25,558 nt of DNA from JBFEYJ01 sp041546305 (GTDB lineage Bacteria; Pseudomonadota; Gammaproteobacteria; Thiohalomonadales; Thiohalomonadaceae), in the NCBI GenBank assembly GCA_041546305.1, contig JBFEWO010000024.1:1-25558 (forward strand), given 5' to 3'. The notes beneath the pieces are model-generated. The model was not told the origin of the DNA. It saw nothing but the letters and a program-made list of their open reading frames with translations, and searched no databases. Positions within the stretch are counted from its first letter, which is position 1, and each line of letters begins with the position of its first letter. Shown here one piece after another: positions 22,372 to 25,558 of this stretch. Position numbers and translations under genes: made by a program.

Positions 22372-24702
22372 TTAACGCGTCAGGCTCGCAAACAGCGTCG
22401 GCAGTTTTTCCGGCAGGCGATCCACATTATCGATAATGGTGTAGTGACTCTCGCCGAAGATACGCTTCACATAGCTGTCGGCATCGGGGTCCAACGTCAG
22501 GCAGTAGGTCAAAACCCCTTTCGTGTAGAGTTCCTCCACCGCCTTCTTGGTATCGTGGCGCAGATGCTGCGGATCGCGCTCATCGATATCGGCCGGCTCA
22601 CCATCGGTGACCAGCAGGATCAACTTGCGGCGCTCAACCTGTTTCAACAAGTGATGACCGGCATGGCGCAGCGCGGCCCCCATACGTGTCGACAGTCCAC
22701 CTTTCATGCCTGAGAGGCGTGACTTGGCCTCATCATCGAAGTGCTGGTTAAAGTCCTTAAAGCGGTAGTACTGCACGTCGTGTCGCCCGTCGGAAGCGAA
22801 ACCATGCACGGCAAAGGGATCGCCTATACCTTCAATCGCGGTGGAAACCAGCGTCGCCGCCTCACGGGTCAATTGCAGAACGGTCTTGTCGGAACCGGCC
22901 ATCTTTTCATTAGTCGACTCGGAAAGGTCCAGCAATACCACAACGGAAAGATCACGGTTCTTGATCACGTTGCGCATGGTAATGCGCGGATTGGGCTGCT
23001 CGCCCATACGAATCGATACCATGGCGTCAATCGCCGCATTGATATCGATCTCATCCCCGTCTTCCATATTGCGCACACGTTGAACACCCTCGGGCGTCAA
23101 TAGGTCGATAATCTGCTTAATGCGGTGGGCAATAGGTTTGTACTCGGTGAGGATGTCCTCGATGTCCTGTGGCTCGCCCTTGGGCTGACGGCGCTCATAG
23201 ACCGTTACCCAATCCGGGCGGGCAAGCTGTATTTGGTAGTCCCACTCCTGGTAGTGGTAGGGATCGGAAATCGGCTCCTTGCCCCACATTTCATTAAAGC
23301 TCACCCCCTCATCTTCGTAGGGGAACATCTCGGTAGAGAGGGTCCAGATCTCCTGGGCATCGTCACCGGCCAGCTCACAGTCAACCTCGTTGGCCATCTC
23401 CATGACGCTGACTTGCCTGCGTACCTGGCGCTGACTGGCTGCGACATATTCAAAGCCGGCACTCCAGTCGAACTCCTCAAACTCCCAGACGAAACGATTG
23501 TCATCACGATAGGTGATACGGCTGCGCTCAAGGATACGCAGGCTGGGAACATCCTTACGTGCAGCGAAGATGTTGAACAGCTCCATCCCCATGTGCCATG
23601 AGAAGGTGTTGTCATCCTGCTTCTCGACAATCTGCTCGTGAAAGCGTTGCGCAAAGGCATTCAGCTCTTCATCGTCGGTTGTCACTTGAGCGTCGAGCAG
23701 CATGTGCGCCAAATCCTCAAGTACGGCGACTGTCGGGTGTTCCACCGGCTGTTCGTATTCAAATGAGAGCAGCGATTTCCACAGTTTTTTCAGGCCGGGA
23801 AAATCATTGGCCGCCTTGTACTCCACACGCGCATCTTCCAGCAGGCCGATGAAATACATCTGCGCCGGACTTAATTGCTCAGCGGAGATCGCCGATGTGG
23901 TGTAACACATGTGCGCCGCCATGTGCGCAGCGGTCGCGCGGTAGAGTTCAAGACCCGCAATATCGCCCAGGTCATCCACCGCATCGGGCAGATGGAAAAC
24001 ACGGCTTTCGATATACGGCTTGAAATCGGTGTAGTCGGCGCCGGTCGGACGAAGGAAGAAGTCCCTGCCCCACAGTGCACGCAGGTAAAAGTTGAGTTTG
24101 CGCTGGTTCTTGATGAACAACACGCCGCGTCGCTCTTTCTGCAGCACTGCCAGACTGTCGGCCGACTCCAGATTGAAATACTTGGTGAGATTATCAAAAT
24201 CCCGGCGATAGGCCTGGGCGCCGAAGTTGGCCCAGCGACGCAGACCGCTAATGGTCAGCTTGCCAAGCAACTCGTCCATGTGGTTGAGCATAGGGCGCAC
24301 GCCGCGCGCCGCCGTGGAAGAGAGTTGATGTACCAGCGTGAGATAACCGCGCAATAGTTCCGCATCGCCCAGATTACGCGCAGCAGAAGGAAGACTGCTA
24401 AAGAGCAGTGCCACTACTTCACCCGAGACCATGGAGGAGAGTTTCATCGCAGCGGTAATGCAGTCGGGAATCACATCCTCACCGCACTCCTTGACAACCA
24501 GCGGCATCTCCTGGATGTAAGTCAGCACCAGATTACTGCCACGCCCCAGGTTGCACATCGCCTTGGCGCCATCCATGTAATCCTGCAGACCGGCGGGAGA
24601 CATGATGCGGGCCGCTTCGTGGAAGGTCCCCTCCAGTACATCACGTACCTCGGGCGCCACCTTCTCCAGCAACTCTTCGTAATCTTCGAGATTGATACTC
24701 AT
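22372..24702 (-). CDS. cbbO: CbbO, VWA-domain rubisco activase subunit
   Basis: 776 residues, the length of CbbO proteins and longer than the related NorD. The N-terminal part is all-helical and ends around residue 500. The C-terminal von Willebrand A domain has a full MIDAS: DLSES at about 592-596, a threonine in LSTRMG (about 672) and LVTDGE (D about 700). In characterised systems CbbO docks on rubisco through its VWA domain, and the hexameric CbbQ remodels inhibited active sites with ATP. The ATG has GAGGT six bases upstream. It follows cbbQ after a 96-bp gap with a long hairpin. Without cbbLS in view, NorD/GvpN-type alternatives cannot be fully excluded. Confidence 0.9.
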   Translation of the reverse strand: MSINLEDYEELLEKVAPEVRDVLEGTFHEAARIMSPAGLQDYMDGAKAMCNLGRGSNLVLTYIQEMPLVVKECGEDVIPDCITAAMKLSSMVSGEVVALLFSSLPSAARNLGDAELLRGYLTLVHQLSSTAARGVRPMLNHMDELLGKLTISGLRRWANFGAQAYRRDFDNLTKYFNLESADSLAVLQKERRGVLFIKNQRKLNFYLRALWGRDFFLRPTGADYTDFKPYIESRVFHLPDAVDDLGDIAGLELYRATAAHMAAHMCYTTSAISAEQLSPAQMYFIGLLEDARVEYKAANDFPGLKKLWKSLLSFEYEQPVEHPTVAVLEDLAHMLLDAQVTTDDEELNAFAQRFHEQIVEKQDDNTFSWHMGMELFNIFAARKDVPSLRILERSRITYRDDNRFVWEFEEFDWSAGFEYVAASQRQVRRQVSVMEMANEVDCELAGDDAQEIWTLSTEMFPYEDEGVSFNEMWGKEPISDPYHYQEWDYQIQLARPDWVTVYERRQPKGEPQDIEDILTEYKPIAHRIKQIIDLLTPEGVQRVRNMEDGDEIDINAAIDAMVSIRMGEQPNPRITMRNVIKNRDLSVVVLLDLSESTNEKMAGSDKTVLQLTREAATLVSTAIEGIGDPFAVHGFASDGRHDVQYYRFKDFNQHFDDEAKSRLSGMKGGLSTRMGAALRHAGHHLLKQVERRKLILLVTDGEPADIDERDPQHLRHDTKKAVEELYTKGVLTYCLTLDPDADSYVKRIFGESHYTIIDNVDRLPEKLPTLFASLTR

Positions 24703-24719
24703 AGTAATACCTCGCCACC

Positions 24720-24785
24720 GAGACGCGAAGCAGACAGAGGATTAGCTATGATCTGGAGAAAACCGTCCCCTGTACTTCGTGTCTC
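24720..24785 (-). promoter_or_regulatory. Long intercistronic hairpin between cbbQ and cbbO
   Basis: In the minus-strand transcript GAGACACGAAG pairs with CTTCGCGTCTC (10 of 11 bp, one A-C mismatch). A small T/CTG internal loop follows, then ACAGGGGA pairs with TCCTCTGT (8 bp, one G-U). About 24 bases make the apical loop. No T run follows, so it does not look like a terminator. It lies directly ahead of the cbbO ribosome binding site. It may set the CbbQ:CbbO ratio by RNA processing, 3' protection of cbbQ mRNA or partial termination. Confidence 0.6.
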
Positions 24786-24798
24786 ACCGACAAAACAA

Positions 24799-25558
24799 TT
24801 AGCCGAAGAAGGTCTGAACTGCTGCATCCAGGGTATCGCGCATATCCGGATCATCGGTCAGCGGAGTGACCATCGTCATGGAGCAGGCCTCGGTCGGATC
24901 GATGCCCTTGGCAATCAATTGACCTGCGTAAACCAGCAGACGAGTGGAGATACCTTCGTCCAGGCCATGGCCCTTGAGGTTACGGGCGCGGTGGGCGATC
25001 TGCACCAGCTTGCCTGCGGTCTTCTTATCGACACCCGACTCCTTGGACACGATCTCGGTCTCTTTATCCGCATCCGGATAATCGAAGTCGAGACCGCCGA
25101 AACGCTGCTTGGTGGACTGCTTGAGGTCCTTCATCAGGCTCTGGTAACCGGGGTTATATGAGATCACCAACTGGAAGTCGGGGTGCGCCTCAATCAGTTC
25201 GCCCTTCTTATCCAGCGGCAGGGTACGACGGTGGTCGGTCAGGGGGTGGATCACAACCGTGGTGTCCTGGCGCGCCTCGACCACCTCATCGAGGTAGCAG
25301 ATGGCACCGATTCGTGCGGCGGTGGCCAGTGGGCCGTCCTGCCACTTGGTGCCATCCTTATCGAGCAGGAAGCGACCGACCAGATCGGAGGCGGTCATGT
25401 CCTCGTTACAGGCCACGGTGATGAGCGGCTTGCCCAGTTTGTAGGCCATGTACTCGACAAAGCGGGATTTACCACAACCGGTCGGGCCCTTGAGCATCAT
25501 CGGCATACGGGCGTTATAGGCCGCCTCATAAAGGGCAACCTCCTTGCCGACCGCCTCA
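24799..25558 (-). CDS. cbbQ: CbbQ, MoxR-type AAA+ ATPase (5' end cut by window edge)
   Basis: The frame runs from the TAG-side stop at 24799 through the window edge, so 252 residues are visible and about 15-20 N-terminal residues are missing. The ATG at 25506 is internal. It is preceded in frame by EAVGKEVALYEAAYNAR, the usual CbbQ N-terminal stretch. Walker A GPTGCGKS is followed by TVACNEDMTASDLVGRFLLD, Walker B CYLDE, the VVIHPLTDHRRTLPLD insert and ISYNPGYQ. The C-terminal part is STRLLVYAGQLI. CbbQ hexamers hydrolyse ATP and work with CbbO to release inhibitory sugar phosphates from form I or II rubisco. It begins the visible part of the cluster; rubisco genes would be expected to the right. 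Confidence 0.93.
   Translation of the reverse strand, partial: EAVGKEVALYEAAYNARMPMMLKGPTGCGKSRFVEYMAYKLGKPLITVACNEDMTASDLVGRFLLDKDGTKWQDGPLATAARIGAICYLDEVVEARQDTTVVIHPLTDHRRTLPLDKKGELIEAHPDFQLVISYNPGYQSLMKDLKQSTKQRFGGLDFDYPDADKETEIVSKESGVDKKTAGKLVQIAHRARNLKGHGLDEGISTRLLVYAGQLIAKGIDPTEACSMTMVTPLTDDPDMRDTLDAAVQTFFG

Noticed and set aside
22372..25558. NorQ/NorD (nitric oxide reductase activation) instead of CbbQ/CbbO
   Set aside because: The large protein is 776 residues, longer than usual NorD, and an aldolase gene follows in the cluster. No nor genes are seen. The alternative is less likely but not excluded until cbbLS is found.

Overview
The window looks like a chromosomal segment of a chemolithoautotrophic gammaproteobacterium, probably a sulfur oxidiser. 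The main evidence is the right edge, where a MoxR-type AAA+ ATPase and a 776-residue VWA protein form a CbbQ/CbbO pair (rubisco activase), with a class II fructose-bisphosphate aldolase gene downstream on the same strand. The rest is ordinary gammaproteobacterial housekeeping and envelope genes. The organism is inferred; no rRNA or rubisco gene lies in the window.

Left part (1-2925, plus strand). The window opens inside the 3' end of a YiiD_C-type thioesterase gene. About 1.1 kb without a convincing gene follows. It is AT-rich and carries four copies of an 18-bp TGT-N12-ACA motif, the last one inverted, plus several palindromes. Next come a small exported protein and a NaChBac-type voltage-gated sodium channel, ending at a strong bidirectional terminator. 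Converging on that terminator is a minus-strand operon (5430 to 2962): tcdA, then a DUF523(TudS)-DUF1722 fusion, then rsuA.

Middle part (5524-12624). A minus-strand set encodes an UMF1-type MFS transporter, a large polytopic DUF2339 protein and a DUF3999 protein, tightly spaced or overlapping. A DNA photolyase gene is divergent from it and ends at another bidirectional terminator. The next minus-strand gene is a surface lipoprotein broken by an apparent one-base deletion into two ORFs. It is bracketed by two nearly identical GCCCCT/AGGGGC terminators.

Sigma-factor operon (17546-14715, minus). A small exported protein, an ECF-like sigma factor (apparently with a CTG start), a DUF3619 membrane protein, a tiny exported protein, a DUF3106 repeat protein and an outer-membrane beta-barrel follow each other with 4-11 bp overlaps from the sigma gene onward. 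This resembles an envelope-stress or envelope-biogenesis regulon. A TatD-family hydrolase lies upstream, then about 260 bp packed with inverted repeats of the dispersed intergenic type.

Right part (25558-18838, minus). The order is cbbQ (cut by the window edge), a 66-nt intercistronic hairpin, cbbO, an unrecognised 193-residue protein, a 558-residue protein whose C-terminal half matches a domain of phage 'polyvalent' proteins, and an aldolase with a C-terminal Dabb-like domain. The two unknown genes between cbbO and the aldolase are the best candidates here for undescribed biology linked to rubisco activation.
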